This document shows positions 1 through 7,749 of a stretch of 10,872 nucleotides of DNA, piece by piece. Source of the stretch: Candidatus Aminicenantota bacterium (lineage in GTDB: Bacteria > Acidobacteriota > Aminicenantia > UBA2199). The notes below the pieces were generated by a model. The model did not search any database. It was not told the DNA's origin and saw only the letters and a program-made list of their open reading frames with translations. The stretch spans positions 1 through 10,872 of the forward strand of contig DAOWKX010000060.1 of assembly GCA_030639705.1 (NCBI GenBank), read 5' to 3'. The translations under genes and the position numbers were made by a program. Position 1 is the stretch's first letter. The number at the start of each line of letters is the position of its first letter.

Positions 1-1014
1 ATTCCCCAGAAAACCCATATGGAACTCGAATGTGAGATTCGGGGCAATAATAAGGTATACTTTGTATTGTTCAATCACAAAGAAAAGGCAGCACTGGTTC
101 ATGGGATTGAAATAAAAGAAGTTAAACTTCCCGATTTTAAAAAGATACCGGAGATCAAAGCCATGAGCGAAAAATTTAAATATAGCCAAGAATTAATCAC
201 CATATTGGAAGGTGCTGCGGCTTATTGTCACGAATTGAAACAGGCGGGCTTTCATTATATCTGCAAAGAAAAAGTGGTGGAAAGCTTGAGTATATTTGAA
301 CCCAGTACAGTATCGGATATAAGTTTATATGAAAACCGGGCTTCAGAAAGAGATATGATGAACCGAAGTCAGCCCAAGCTGGGATTTAAAAGGAGACTGG
401 TGAATAAGTATTTATTTGATTATCAAATCATAAAAGATGAAAAGGGAATCAAAGAGCAGAGAATATTGCTTTCCAAACAGAAAAAGAAAGTAAAAAAAGA
501 GAATACCGGCCTAAAAATAAAGGCATTTTTAACTGAAAAAGCAGTTTTTGCTCCGGTTACTCTGCTGGCCAATGAGAGGCAGAAATTTTACGAGTTTAGA
601 TTTGTTAAGTATGAAAAACTTAAGGGTGTCCGTTGTGCGGTCATTGAAGTTTTACCCAGAAGTAAGTCGAATGCCCAGTTTATATATGGCCAGGTGTGGA
701 TTGATACATCCGATTATTCGATCGTGAAAATAAAGGCCAATCCAAGGTCAATTGTGGGTTATAATAAACTGCAGTATATTGCCAGGAGTTTGGGGTCCAA
801 GCTTTTTTTAAGTTTGGAGATCAGTTTTAATAAGATATACCAGGGGATTCGCTTTCCCGATAGTGTTGTTCTCAGTGAGTTGTATAAGGGAGGTATTCAG
901 ATATACAGAAAGATTGGGCCAAAGGGCTGGGAAAGAAACCGAACCGAGTACAGCTATAAAGACTATCAATTTTTTGTGGTTGGGTTAAAGGTATCCGCAG
1001 AATCTGAAGATTAA
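1..1014 (+). CDS. C-terminal part of an uncharacterised envelope-type protein with LolA-like half (5' end outside window)
   Basis: The frame is open from base 1, with six codons before the first ATG at 19 and no stop, so the gene very probably begins outside the window and the ATG at 19 is unlikely to be the true start. Numbering from that Met, residues about 1-40 are beta-rich. Residues 50-90 form a helix carrying the pattern AYC-x10-YICKE with Cys70 and Cys82. A basic Lys-rich stretch lies near 145-162. Residues about 185-320 alternate short beta strands with turns (GVRCAVIEVLP, then GQVWIDTSDYSIVKI), which resembles the half-barrel of LolA / outer-membrane lipoprotein-sorting proteins. From memory, similar AYC...CrE helices occur in C-terminal parts of Acidobacteria/Aminicenantes VWA-related secreted proteins, so a VWA domain could lie upstream. 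That is inference. No catalytic motif is visible and the function is unknown. It ends 37 nt before the stop of a convergent gene. Confidence 0.75.
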   Translation: MPQKTHMELECEIRGNNKVYFVLFNHKEKAALVHGIEIKEVKLPDFKKIPEIKAMSEKFKYSQELITILEGAAAYCHELKQAGFHYICKEKVVESLSIFEPSTVSDISLYENRASERDMMNRSQPKLGFKRRLVNKYLFDYQIIKDEKGIKEQRILLSKQKKKVKKENTGLKIKAFLTEKAVFAPVTLLANERQKFYEFRFVKYEKLKGVRCAVIEVLPRSKSNAQFIYGQVWIDTSDYSIVKIKANPRSIVGYNKLQYIARSLGSKLFLSLEISFNKIYQGIRFPDSVVLSELYKGGIQIYRKIGPKGWERNRTEYSYKDYQFFVVGLKVSAESED

Positions 1015-1046
1015 TAACCTCTTACTGAGATGCTTAAGAGATTATT
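1013..1046. terminator. Hairpin between convergent genes, possibly bidirectional
   Basis: Arms 1013-1024 and 1035-1046 pair over 12 positions with one C/A mismatch, leaving a 10-nt loop. On the plus strand the hairpin is followed by a T-rich tract at 1045-1052 interrupted by one G, so it suits the gene ending at 1014. On the minus strand it lies just past the stop of the propeller gene at 1051, but the T tract there is weak. The stem is mostly A/T, so strength is uncertain. Confidence 0.6.
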
Positions 1047-1050
1047 TGTT

Positions 1051-4000
1051 TTACCGGTGCAACTCAAGAATCCGTCCAGGTGTCCAGGGTGCCCTGGCCG
1101 CTTCCAGTTCTTTTTCCAGTGCCGGCATATCTCGGGTAGCGATTTTTTTCAATTGAGTAAGTAGCGGGGCCAGTTCTTCAGTGATAATGTTATAGCTATC
1201 ATACTGGCTTCTACCGGGTGCGGAAGTGGAGTAATACTGGGCGTAGATAATGGCATAAAGCCTGGAAACGAGCGGGACATGAGCGGGGGGGATTTCTTCC
1301 CGGCTTGCCTTGGGCCTGTGGCCTCTCAGGGCAACATGTATCTGATCCAACTGATTCTCAATTTTTCTTGCCCGGGGCATCAATTTGGTGATTCCGCCCG
1401 GGATAACCAGGATGGTTTGTTTAATATGGTTTGTCTTTTTTTGTAATGAATTCAATTCTTTGGTGCACCCCTGCAATACCCTTGAAAGTTCGGCTACTTT
1501 AAGCTGGAAATCCACCAGTTCTTTGCGGTTTTTAGCCGGAAGGGTGGTATTTTCGAGAATATTGGCTGTGAAGGCAGTGGGATTCACCAGCTGGGTGATG
1601 TTTCCGTTAACCCATTGAGAGATAGAAACCTTATAGGTTCCAGGCATCCCCAGCATGCCCTTATCATCTTTGGCAAAGGGATCAAATTGATTCTTTTTCA
1701 ATTCGATGGGGTCAGGCCAGATATATCTCAGATCCCAGGTGATGCGATTGATTCCCTTGACTGGTTTATGACGCAGTTCCCGGATCAGGTTTCCGGATTT
1801 ATCGGTGATGGTAAAAATGAGAAAGGGAGGCTCTTCATTACTCTCTGCTCTTAGCTGATCCCAGCTGGGATTTGGAATAGGTTCGCCTTTTTTAAACAAT
1901 TCCTTTTCTTTTTTCTGGCGAATTTGATTCTGGGTCAGGGGAATCTCTTTCAGGTAATAGGTAAAAGTGGCACCTAAGGGGGGATTCTTGGCAGCCCAGT
2001 ATGTGGCCCCCTGCCCGTATTTGGCGGGGGTTTCGATGTACATCAAGGCATCCTTTACCGAGAACAGATGGGCTTTTTTGTTGAATATTTCCGGAGTGAG
2101 CTCCCGAAGAGGAGTATAGTTGTCTAAAATATAAAAACCCCGGCCAAAGGTGGCCAGTACCAGGTCATTTTCCCTTTCCTGAATCACCATATCCCTGACC
2201 GCCACAGTGGGGATACCGGATTTCAACTGGATCCATTTCTTACCGCCATCTATGGTGAAAAACAAACCGAATTCAGTGCCTGCAAATAGAAGGTCCTTTC
2301 TGACATGGTCCTGTTCAAGAGTATGGACAGTTCCGTTTTTGGGGAGATTTCCTGAAATGGATCTCCAGGTTTTTCCCATATCAGTGCTTTTTAAAATATA
2401 GGGGGTAAAATCATCTCTTTTTCGATTATCAAAGGCGGCAAAAACCACATTTTTATCATGTTTTGAGGTCATGATATCACTGACGTAGGTGAATCTGGGA
2501 ACACCTGGAAAGCGGTCCTGTTTATTCCAGCTTTTTCCTGCCTTTTCAGTGATTTGGATCAATCCATCATCGGTTCCCACATAGATCAGATCTTCTTTTA
2601 TCAGAGATTCCACCAGAGATATTATGGTGCCATACAGTGAAGTGGACACATCCTTGCCAACAGCATCTGCACTCCAGTATTTTCCCATTACCGGCCAGCG
2701 ATTGCGATCGATTTGGGCGGTCAGGTCATCGCTGATCACCTTCCAGGAGTTGCCACGGTCATCGCTGCGGAAAACCTTGTTTGCCGCGCAGTAAATTCGG
2801 GTATTGGAGTGGGGGCTTATGATTAAAGGGGTGTTCCAGTTCCAGCGGTAGGTTTTTTCGTCTTTAGGTGGTTGGGGCCGGATATAGGTTCTTTCGCCGC
2901 TGGCCCGGTCATATCGAACCATCCAGCCATATTGGGCTTCTGCATAGACCAGGTTGGTATTTTTTGGATCAATGCAGGACCAGAAACCGTCTCCGGGATT
3001 GGTAATGAACCATTCATCACCCACCACACCATAGGAACTGATATTACCTGAAGGACCTCCCATACTGGAATTATCCTGGGTCCCTCCGTATATATAATAA
3101 AAGGGAAGTGAATTATCCACTGCCACCCGATAGAATTGAGTGACCGGCAGGTTGGATTTATGGTGCCAGTTCAGGCCGCTATCATAGGTTTCATAGACAC
3201 CACCGTCACCGCCGATGATGAGATGCCGGGTATTCCGGGGATTGATCCAGAGTGCATGGTCGTCGACATGGCGGTATTTCAAACCCAATTTTTTAAACGT
3301 TTTCCCTCCATCCTCAGTATAGTGGGTAACGGTTTCGACCGAGTATACTTTATCCTGGTCTTTGGGGTCACAGTATATTTCATTATAGTATTGACCGCTG
3401 CTGACATGGGAACTCATTTTTATCCAGGATTCACCTCTATCCAGGGAACGGAAGAATCCACCTTGATCTTCTGCAGCTTCGATTATGGCATATATCACAT
3501 CCGGATTTGCAGGAGAGAGTGCCAATCCGATTCCTCCCATATGAACTTTGGGTAGTTCGGCGGTTAATTTTCGCCAATTTTGTCCGCCATCGGTGGTTTT
3601 ATAAATGGCAGTTTCCGGGCCCCCTCCTATCTTGGTATGAACATGCCGCCGTCGTTGCTCTGATGATGCGATGATGGTATCTGGATTCCGGGGGTCCATG
3701 ACCATACAGTTCACACCGGTATTTTCACTGATATGAAGCACTTTTTCCCAGGTTTTTCCGCCATCAACAGTTTTGTATAATCCACGGTCTCCTCCGGGGC
3801 CCCAGGCAGATCCTTCTGCTGCCACATATACGATATCGGTATTTTTCGGATTAATTAAAATCATTCCAATCTGCCTTGATTCTTTTAAACCCATGTTTTC
3901 CCAGGTTTTTCCGCCATCGATGGTTTTGTACACTCCGTCACCATAACCCAGTGCTCGCTGGTGATTGTTTTCGCCGGTTCCTGCCCACACTACAAAAGGA

Positions 4001-4326
4001 TTTTGTGGATCAATGGCCAGGCAGCCGATTGAATATGAGCCATAATTGTCAAAAACAGGTTTAAATGTTATTCCGGCATTGTTGGTTTTCCAAATATGAC
4101 CGCATGCCACTGCCACATAATATTCAGTGTAGTCATGAGGATTCACCGCGATATCGGCTATCCTGCCTGAGGTAAAAGCAGGTCCTATTGATCTTAATTT
4201 CAGACCTTTAAAGGTAGTTGGAGACATGGGGCCTTTATACTCTTTGGCCTTTTTTTCTTTTTTTGCCTGAAGATTAATCAGAAGAAAGAAACATAACAGA
4301 AAAATAAACATGGTTCTGACTTTCAT
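1051..4326 (-). CDS. Secreted Asp-box (BNR/sortilin-like) beta-propeller protein with FlgD-like C-terminal domain
   Basis: This 1091-aa protein begins with a basic N-terminus and a hydrophobic core (residues 3-20) ending LQA, a likely signal peptide cleaved near residue 21. A Lys-rich mature start follows. Asp-box motifs of the type S/T-x-D-x-G-x-x-W recur near residues 134, 185, 243, 293, 336, 379, 520, 646 and 690, with degenerate copies near 78 and 591. These usually sit between propeller strands, so residues about 40-735 probably fold into two beta-propellers, as in sortilin/VPS10 and GH74-type proteins. Residues about 830-905 (GNLIRELRHKPVKGINRITW through GTYKVSI) look like the FlgD-type Ig fold often found at the end of exported proteins. 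Residues about 925-1000 and 1030-1085 are helical. No sialidase FRIP motif was seen, so an enzyme name would be unsafe; binding or processing of glycans or peptides outside the cell is inference. AAGGAG lies 5 nt before the ATG at 4326. The gene follows folE by 45 nt with no terminator between. Confidence 0.88.
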   Translation of the reverse strand: MKVRTMFIFLLCFFLLINLQAKKEKKAKEYKGPMSPTTFKGLKLRSIGPAFTSGRIADIAVNPHDYTEYYVAVACGHIWKTNNAGITFKPVFDNYGSYSIGCLAIDPQNPFVVWAGTGENNHQRALGYGDGVYKTIDGGKTWENMGLKESRQIGMILINPKNTDIVYVAAEGSAWGPGGDRGLYKTVDGGKTWEKVLHISENTGVNCMVMDPRNPDTIIASSEQRRRHVHTKIGGGPETAIYKTTDGGQNWRKLTAELPKVHMGGIGLALSPANPDVIYAIIEAAEDQGGFFRSLDRGESWIKMSSHVSSGQYYNEIYCDPKDQDKVYSVETVTHYTEDGGKTFKKLGLKYRHVDDHALWINPRNTRHLIIGGDGGVYETYDSGLNWHHKSNLPVTQFYRVAVDNSLPFYYIYGGTQDNSSMGGPSGNISSYGVVGDEWFITNPGDGFWSCIDPKNTNLVYAEAQYGWMVRYDRASGERTYIRPQPPKDEKTYRWNWNTPLIISPHSNTRIYCAANKVFRSDDRGNSWKVISDDLTAQIDRNRWPVMGKYWSADAVGKDVSTSLYGTIISLVESLIKEDLIYVGTDDGLIQITEKAGKSWNKQDRFPGVPRFTYVSDIMTSKHDKNVVFAAFDNRKRDDFTPYILKSTDMGKTWRSISGNLPKNGTVHTLEQDHVRKDLLFAGTEFGLFFTIDGGKKWIQLKSGIPTVAVRDMVIQERENDLVLATFGRGFYILDNYTPLRELTPEIFNKKAHLFSVKDALMYIETPAKYGQGATYWAAKNPPLGATFTYYLKEIPLTQNQIRQKKEKELFKKGEPIPNPSWDQLRAESNEEPPFLIFTITDKSGNLIRELRHKPVKGINRITWDLRYIWPDPIELKKNQFDPFAKDDKGMLGMPGTYKVSISQWVNGNITQLVNPTAFTANILENTTLPAKNRKELVDFQLKVAELSRVLQGCTKELNSLQKKTNHIKQTILVIPGGITKLMPRARKIENQLDQIHVALRGHRPKASREEIPPAHVPLVSRLYAIIYAQYYSTSAPGRSQYDSYNIITEELAPLLTQLKKIATRDMPALEKELEAARAPWTPGRILELHR

Positions 4327-4371
4327 GATAACTCCTTATTTTTAATCTCTGTTTTTTTAATCCATAAGGGT

Positions 4372-4947
4372 TTAATGTTCCTTGTTCATGATCAGAGACA
4401 TGGCCTCCTGCCGGCTGGCCAGTTTGGTACGGAATATCCCCCTGACTGCGGAGGTCACTGTGATTGATCCCGGTTTTTTAACTCCCCTCATGGTCATACA
4501 TAGGTGTTCCGCCTTGATCACCACCATGGCTCCCAGAGGGGATAAGGTTTTCACCAGACAGTCAGCAATTTGTTTGGTTAACCGTTCCTGAATTTGAAGA
4601 CGTTTTGAGAGTGTGTCCACCAGAAAGGCAATACTGTTCAGTCCCATGATCTTTCCTTTCTGGGGGATATAAACAATACTGGCAGTACCGGAAAAAGGTA
4701 AAAAATGGTGTTCGCACATGGAATAGATGGGGATATTTTTTAAAATGACCATCTCATCATGTTTTTCTTCGGTCAGCAGCTTGGCGAATTCGTCCGGGTT
4801 TTTATGGGTGCCGGAAAGAACTTCCAGAAACATATCCGCGGATCTCTGTGGTGTTTTTTTTAGTCTGGAAGAATCCGGGTCTTCTCCGATTCCTTCCAGG
4901 ATGAGTCGAACTCCTTTCTCTATTTTTTTGGCATCAATATTACTCAT
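4372..4947 (-). CDS. folE: GTP cyclohydrolase I (FolE type I)
   Basis: This 191-aa cytoplasmic enzyme opens the GTP imidazole ring and rearranges it to 7,8-dihydroneopterin triphosphate, the first step toward tetrahydrofolate and other pterins. Its length fits the bacterial family. The catalytic core shows IYSMCEHHFLPFSG, with Cys78 and His81 as expected zinc ligands, and EHLCMTMRGVKKPGS, with His148 and Cys150 (the third zinc ligand). The substrate-binding RLQIQERLT segment is at about 117-125. The N-terminal helix containing EDP-x4-L-x-KTPQR is typical. The frame stays open upstream to 5280, but that extension would run through the divergent nadC promoter and 5' coding region and has no family match. 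The ATG at 4947 has AAGGAG 5 nt upstream and gives the right length, so it is the start. It may be cotranscribed with the downstream propeller gene, although no functional link is evident. Confidence 0.96.
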   Translation of the reverse strand: MSNIDAKKIEKGVRLILEGIGEDPDSSRLKKTPQRSADMFLEVLSGTHKNPDEFAKLLTEEKHDEMVILKNIPIYSMCEHHFLPFSGTASIVYIPQKGKIMGLNSIAFLVDTLSKRLQIQERLTKQIADCLVKTLSPLGAMVVIKAEHLCMTMRGVKKPGSITVTSAVRGIFRTKLASRQEAMSLIMNKEH

Positions 4948-4995
4948 ATATTCTCCTTTTGTACCTTCATGTTTGGGATATGGATTTCTTCTTAT

Positions 4996-5025
4996 TTTAT
5001 ACTCTATTGCCGTATCTTCAGTCAA
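4996..5025 (-). promoter_or_regulatory. Candidate sigma70-type promoter for folE
   Basis: On the minus strand, TTGACT (5025-5020) is followed after 18 nt by TATAAA (5001-4996). This would place the transcript start near 4990 and give a leader of roughly 40 nt before the folE ATG. That is too short for a known pterin or folate riboswitch. AT-rich surroundings make a chance match possible. Confidence 0.5.
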
Positions 5026-5088
5026 GGGCAAAATTAAATTTATATTGTTGTTTTGATTTATTATTATAAGTTCGAACCGGTCATAGAT

Positions 5089-5117
5089 TTGACATAACAG
5101 GGGATTTGGAGTAATAT
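5089..5117 (+). promoter_or_regulatory. Candidate sigma70-type promoter for nadCB
   Basis: TTGACA (5089-5094), a perfect -35 hexamer, is followed after exactly 17 nt by TAATAT (5112-5117). This predicts a start near 5124 and a leader of about 50 nt ahead of nadC. An 8-bp palindrome, GTTCGAAC (5070-5077), lies 11 nt upstream of the -35 and could be a regulator half-site pair, but no known NAD-regulator motif was recognised. Confidence 0.6.
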
Positions 5118-5173
5118 TAACAGTTATTCTGGATTCTCTGTATCTTAATAATTGAGGAATAAAAGAGTTTTTG

Positions 5174-6058
5174 ATGTTATCCGAAACCAAAAAATCCAAA
5201 GGGGAATTTGAGACCGATTTGTTAAACAGAATTGTCCGATTGGCTTTGGATGAGGATAAAGTAGAAGAAGATATTACCACCGATTCACTGATTGAATATG
5301 ATCGTCAGGTCCGGGCAGAGATTATTGCCAAACAAAATGGATTAATCTCTGGCTTTGATGCCTTAAAAAAAACCTTTACCATGGTTGATCCTAAAATCAA
5401 CATCCAGGTAATTAAAGGAGACGGAGCAGAGGTAAATAAGGGCGATGTTATTGCTCTCATTGAGGGAAGAGAAAGTTCGATTCTGAAAGCGGAGCGGACC
5501 GCTCTGAATTTTATTCAAAGGCTCAGTGGAATTGCTACAACTACCCGGGAATTTGTTGAAAGATTGCGAACCAGTACCACTACTTTGCTGGACACCCGGA
5601 AAACTACTCCCGGGATGAGATATCTTGAAAAAAAAGCAGTCCGAGATGGAGGAGGTACCAATCACCGACTGAATCTGGAAGATATGGTTATGATTAAAGA
5701 CAATCATATAAGAATGGTAGGAAGTATTTCAAAAGCGATAACCGAAGTTAGAAAAATAAATCAGAAAAAAAAGATTGAGGTTGAAGTTTCAAATTTGACT
5801 GAATTAAAGGAGGCACTGGATTTTAAGGTTGATTTTATAATGTTGGATAACTTTACTGTTGAAGAGGTAAAAGAGGCCGTTCGGCTAAATCAGCATAAAG
5901 TCAAACTGGAAGTGTCGGGAAATATCACCCTGAATAATATTGAAGCAAAGATTATCCCGGGGATTGATTTCATATCGGTGGGTGCATTAACCCATTCTTT
6001 TCAATCAATGGATTTAAGTCTGGAGATTGTTTCAGAGTTAAAACCAGAAACGGAGTAA
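5174..6058 (+). CDS. nadC: Nicotinate-nucleotide pyrophosphorylase (quinolinate phosphoribosyltransferase)
   Basis: NadC joins quinolinate to PRPP with loss of CO2 and pyrophosphate, giving nicotinate mononucleotide in de novo NAD synthesis. The 294-aa product has the usual length and motifs: EEDITTDSLI near residue 31, ERTALN at 107-112, DTRKTTPGMR at 140-149, AVRDGGGTNHR at 155-165, IKDNH at 174-178, EVEV at 202-205, LDN at 224-226, EVSGN at 246-250 (often ASGGI in relatives), and SVGALTHS at 268-275. The Arg and Lys of the DTRK segment and the His-Arg of NHR belong to the phosphate/carboxylate-binding site known for the family. The start is uncertain by one codon: a TTG at 5171 directly precedes the ATG at 5174. 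The ATG is preferred, with only a weak AAGAG (5163-5167) 6 nt upstream. nadB begins 3 nt after the stop. Confidence 0.96.
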   Translation: MLSETKKSKGEFETDLLNRIVRLALDEDKVEEDITTDSLIEYDRQVRAEIIAKQNGLISGFDALKKTFTMVDPKINIQVIKGDGAEVNKGDVIALIEGRESSILKAERTALNFIQRLSGIATTTREFVERLRTSTTTLLDTRKTTPGMRYLEKKAVRDGGGTNHRLNLEDMVMIKDNHIRMVGSISKAITEVRKINQKKKIEVEVSNLTELKEALDFKVDFIMLDNFTVEEVKEAVRLNQHKVKLEVSGNITLNNIEAKIIPGIDFISVGALTHSFQSMDLSLEIVSELKPETE

Positions 6059-6061
6059 ATC

Positions 6062-7639
6062 ATGAGTGAACATTATGAAACAGATGTGTTGGTTATTGGC
6101 AGTGGTATTGCCGGTTCAACTTCAGCATTAATCCTGGCGGAAAATGGTATTCCTACAATTTTAATCAGCAAGGGGAATGATTTTTCCGAAACCAACACCA
6201 ATTGGGCACAGGGAGGAATTGCCTGTTTGAATGAGGATGAAAAACCCGAAGATTTTATAAATGATATTTTGAAAAGTGGAGATTTCATTAACAACAAATC
6301 AGCTGTTGAACAGGTGGTGAAAGAATCTCGATCTCTTATTCAAAAAATTCTGATTGATAAATTAAAGATTCCCTTTTCGGTGACCAACGGTAGTTATGAT
6401 CTGGCCTACGAAGGGGCTCATTCCAGCCGGCGAATTCTTAATATAAAGGATATGAGCGGAAAGATAATCCAGGAGCATTTTTTTAAATATTTAAAAAAAC
6501 AGAAGAATCTAAAAATTTTATTCAAGCATACAGGCATTGATTTACTCACATATCCTCATCATTCACTGAATCCGGTTAGAATTTATGAGGAACCCAAAAC
6601 CGTGGGAGCCTATGTCCTCGATCAGACAACCAAAAAGGTGGTGAGGATATTTGCGAAAAAAGTGATAATAGCTACTGGCGGATTGAGCAGTATATATCTT
6701 CATTCGACCAATCCTGCTGATTCATGCGGCGGGGGAGTGGCCATGGCCTATCAGGCGGGAGCCAAGCTTGCCCATCTTGAATATATTCAATTCCATCCCA
6801 CATCCCTGTTTCACAAAGATGTGGACAGTTTTTTAATTTCGGAGACAGTCAGAGGGGAGGGGGCAAAACTGATGAACCGAAAAGGAGAATACTTCATGAA
6901 AAAGTACTCACCCCAGGCTGATCTGGCCACCCGGGATGAGGTTTCCAGGGCCATATATTCGGAAATGATTAAAAATGATGATGATTATGTGATGCTGGAC
7001 CTGGCCTCTTTCGTCAAAATAAATATAAAAGAACGCTTTCCCACCATTTATGATACCTGTATGAAACTGGGGATTGATATCGAGGGAAAACCAATACCGG
7101 TAGTGCCTGCTGCCCATTACTGCTGCGGTGGTGTTCTGTCAAATTTAAAGGGGAGGACAACCCTTAAAAATCTTTATGCCATTGGTGAAGTTTCGAATAC
7201 CGGTGTTCATGGTGCCAATCGGTTGGCCTCTGTTTCACTGTTGGAAGGTCTGGTATGGGGAGTGAAATCAGCAGAGGATATCATGAGCTGTATTGATGAG
7301 CAAAGGGAGGCTTATGTACTGTCTGAGGTTCCCGAATGGAAATACCCTTCTCCACAAGAAGAATTGGATCCGGCACTGGTCTGGCAGGATAGTGTCACTA
7401 TCAAATACATTATGTGGAATTACAGTGGCATTATCAGAACCCAGAAACGGCTGGATCGGGCTAAATCGGATTTACAGTATTTGCACCATCGGATCATCAA
7501 ATTTTATCAAAAGAATGAAATCACCGATAGTATAATCAATTTGAGGGACAGTGTGCAGACCGCTTTGCTGGTTGTTCAGGCTGCTTTAAGAAATAAAGTA
7601 TCCAGAGGGGCACACTATTTTAATTCCAGAACGGATTAA
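6062..7639 (+). CDS. nadB: L-aspartate oxidase
   Basis: NadB is an FAD flavoprotein that oxidises L-aspartate to iminoaspartate, using oxygen or fumarate as acceptor; NadA then makes quinolinate. The 525-aa product shows the dinucleotide-binding GSGIAG at 13-18, the FAD-region NTNWAQGGIA at 45-54, HSSRRIL at 120-126, HPTSL at 245-249, ETVRGEGA at 261-268, TRDEVSRAI at 290-298, PAAHYCCGG at 349-357, and GVHGANRLAS near 381-390 followed by LLEGLVWG. His245, Arg291, His352 and Arg387 align with active-site residues of the fumarate reductase/aspartate oxidase fold. Glu117, in YEGAH, is placed like the Glu that helps tell NadB from fumarate reductases. The helical C-terminal domain (about 430-525) is present and ends SRGAHYFNSR. 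GGAG at 6052-6055, inside the end of nadC, is the ribosome site, so the two genes are an operon with probable translational coupling. nadA is not in the window. Confidence 0.96.
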   Translation: MSEHYETDVLVIGSGIAGSTSALILAENGIPTILISKGNDFSETNTNWAQGGIACLNEDEKPEDFINDILKSGDFINNKSAVEQVVKESRSLIQKILIDKLKIPFSVTNGSYDLAYEGAHSSRRILNIKDMSGKIIQEHFFKYLKKQKNLKILFKHTGIDLLTYPHHSLNPVRIYEEPKTVGAYVLDQTTKKVVRIFAKKVIIATGGLSSIYLHSTNPADSCGGGVAMAYQAGAKLAHLEYIQFHPTSLFHKDVDSFLISETVRGEGAKLMNRKGEYFMKKYSPQADLATRDEVSRAIYSEMIKNDDDYVMLDLASFVKINIKERFPTIYDTCMKLGIDIEGKPIPVVPAAHYCCGGVLSNLKGRTTLKNLYAIGEVSNTGVHGANRLASVSLLEGLVWGVKSAEDIMSCIDEQREAYVLSEVPEWKYPSPQEELDPALVWQDSVTIKYIMWNYSGIIRTQKRLDRAKSDLQYLHHRIIKFYQKNEITDSIINLRDSVQTALLVVQAALRNKVSRGAHYFNSRTD

Positions 7640-7647
7640 GGATTGAT

Positions 7648-7749
7648 ATGCCTCTGACAGACGCTAAAAACGGTCGCGATGCCGGATTTAATAGTTCCAG
7701 GTTGATAATAGTTGGCTCAAATATAATTGATAAAGTATTTATCAAATAG
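7648..7749 (+). CDS. Possible small ORF of 33 codons after nadB
   Basis: An ATG at 7648 has AAGGA (7638-7642) 5 nt upstream, partly overlapping the nadB stop codon. This is good spacing and would couple it to nadB translation. The frame runs 33 codons to TAG at 7747-7749, immediately before the groESL -35 hexamer. The product begins MPLTDAKNGRDAGFNSS and has a more hydrophobic second half, LIIVGSNIIDKVFI. I recognise no family. The second half overlaps the TTGATAA repeats, so those bases may be constrained by regulation rather than coding. It may be a real small protein, a gene remnant or chance. Confidence 0.25.
   Translation: MPLTDAKNGRDAGFNSSRLIIVGSNIIDKVFIK
7727..7745. repeat. Inverted repeat TTGATAA-N5-TTATCAA upstream of groESL promoter
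   Basis: Perfect 7-bp arms at 7727-7733 and 7739-7745 flank a 5-nt spacer. The repeat ends 4 nt before the -35 hexamer. A further direct TTGATAA copy lies at 7702-7708, and the related TTGACAA at 7750-7756 overlaps the -35. The spacing and position suit an operator, but the arms are AT-rich and match no heat-shock operator I know (CIRCE, HAIR or CtsR box). Confidence 0.45.

Noticed and set aside
3136..3555. 139-codon plus-strand ORF inside the propeller gene
   Set aside because: It is antisense to clear Asp-box coding sequence, has no ribosome site or recognisable domain, and is a shadow frame. The other antisense and out-of-frame ORFs in the window were dropped for the same reason.
4944..4970. 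Eight-codon minus-strand ORF (MKVQKENI) whose TGA overlaps the folE ATG
   Set aside because: It has no ribosome site of its own, and most of it is simply the folE Shine-Dalgarno region read as codons; a chance ORF is more likely.
5068..5080. tRNA T-loop-like sequence GGTTCGAAC on the minus strand
   Set aside because: No acceptor stem, anticodon arm or CCA end can be drawn around it; the surroundings are plain AT-rich spacer.
5171..5173. TTG as the nadC start codon
   Set aside because: An ATG follows directly and is better spaced from the weak AAGAG site; the one-residue difference cannot be settled from sequence.
4948..5280. N-terminal extension of folE to a 302-aa frame
   Set aside because: It would cover the divergent nadC promoter and first 100 bases of nadC, has no family similarity, and the internal ATG at 4947 has a good ribosome site and gives normal FolE length.
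7671..7685. Short GC-rich hairpin (CGG...CCG) as a terminator for nadB
   Set aside because: The stem is only three to four pairs and has no T tract after it, so no nadB terminator can be supported.
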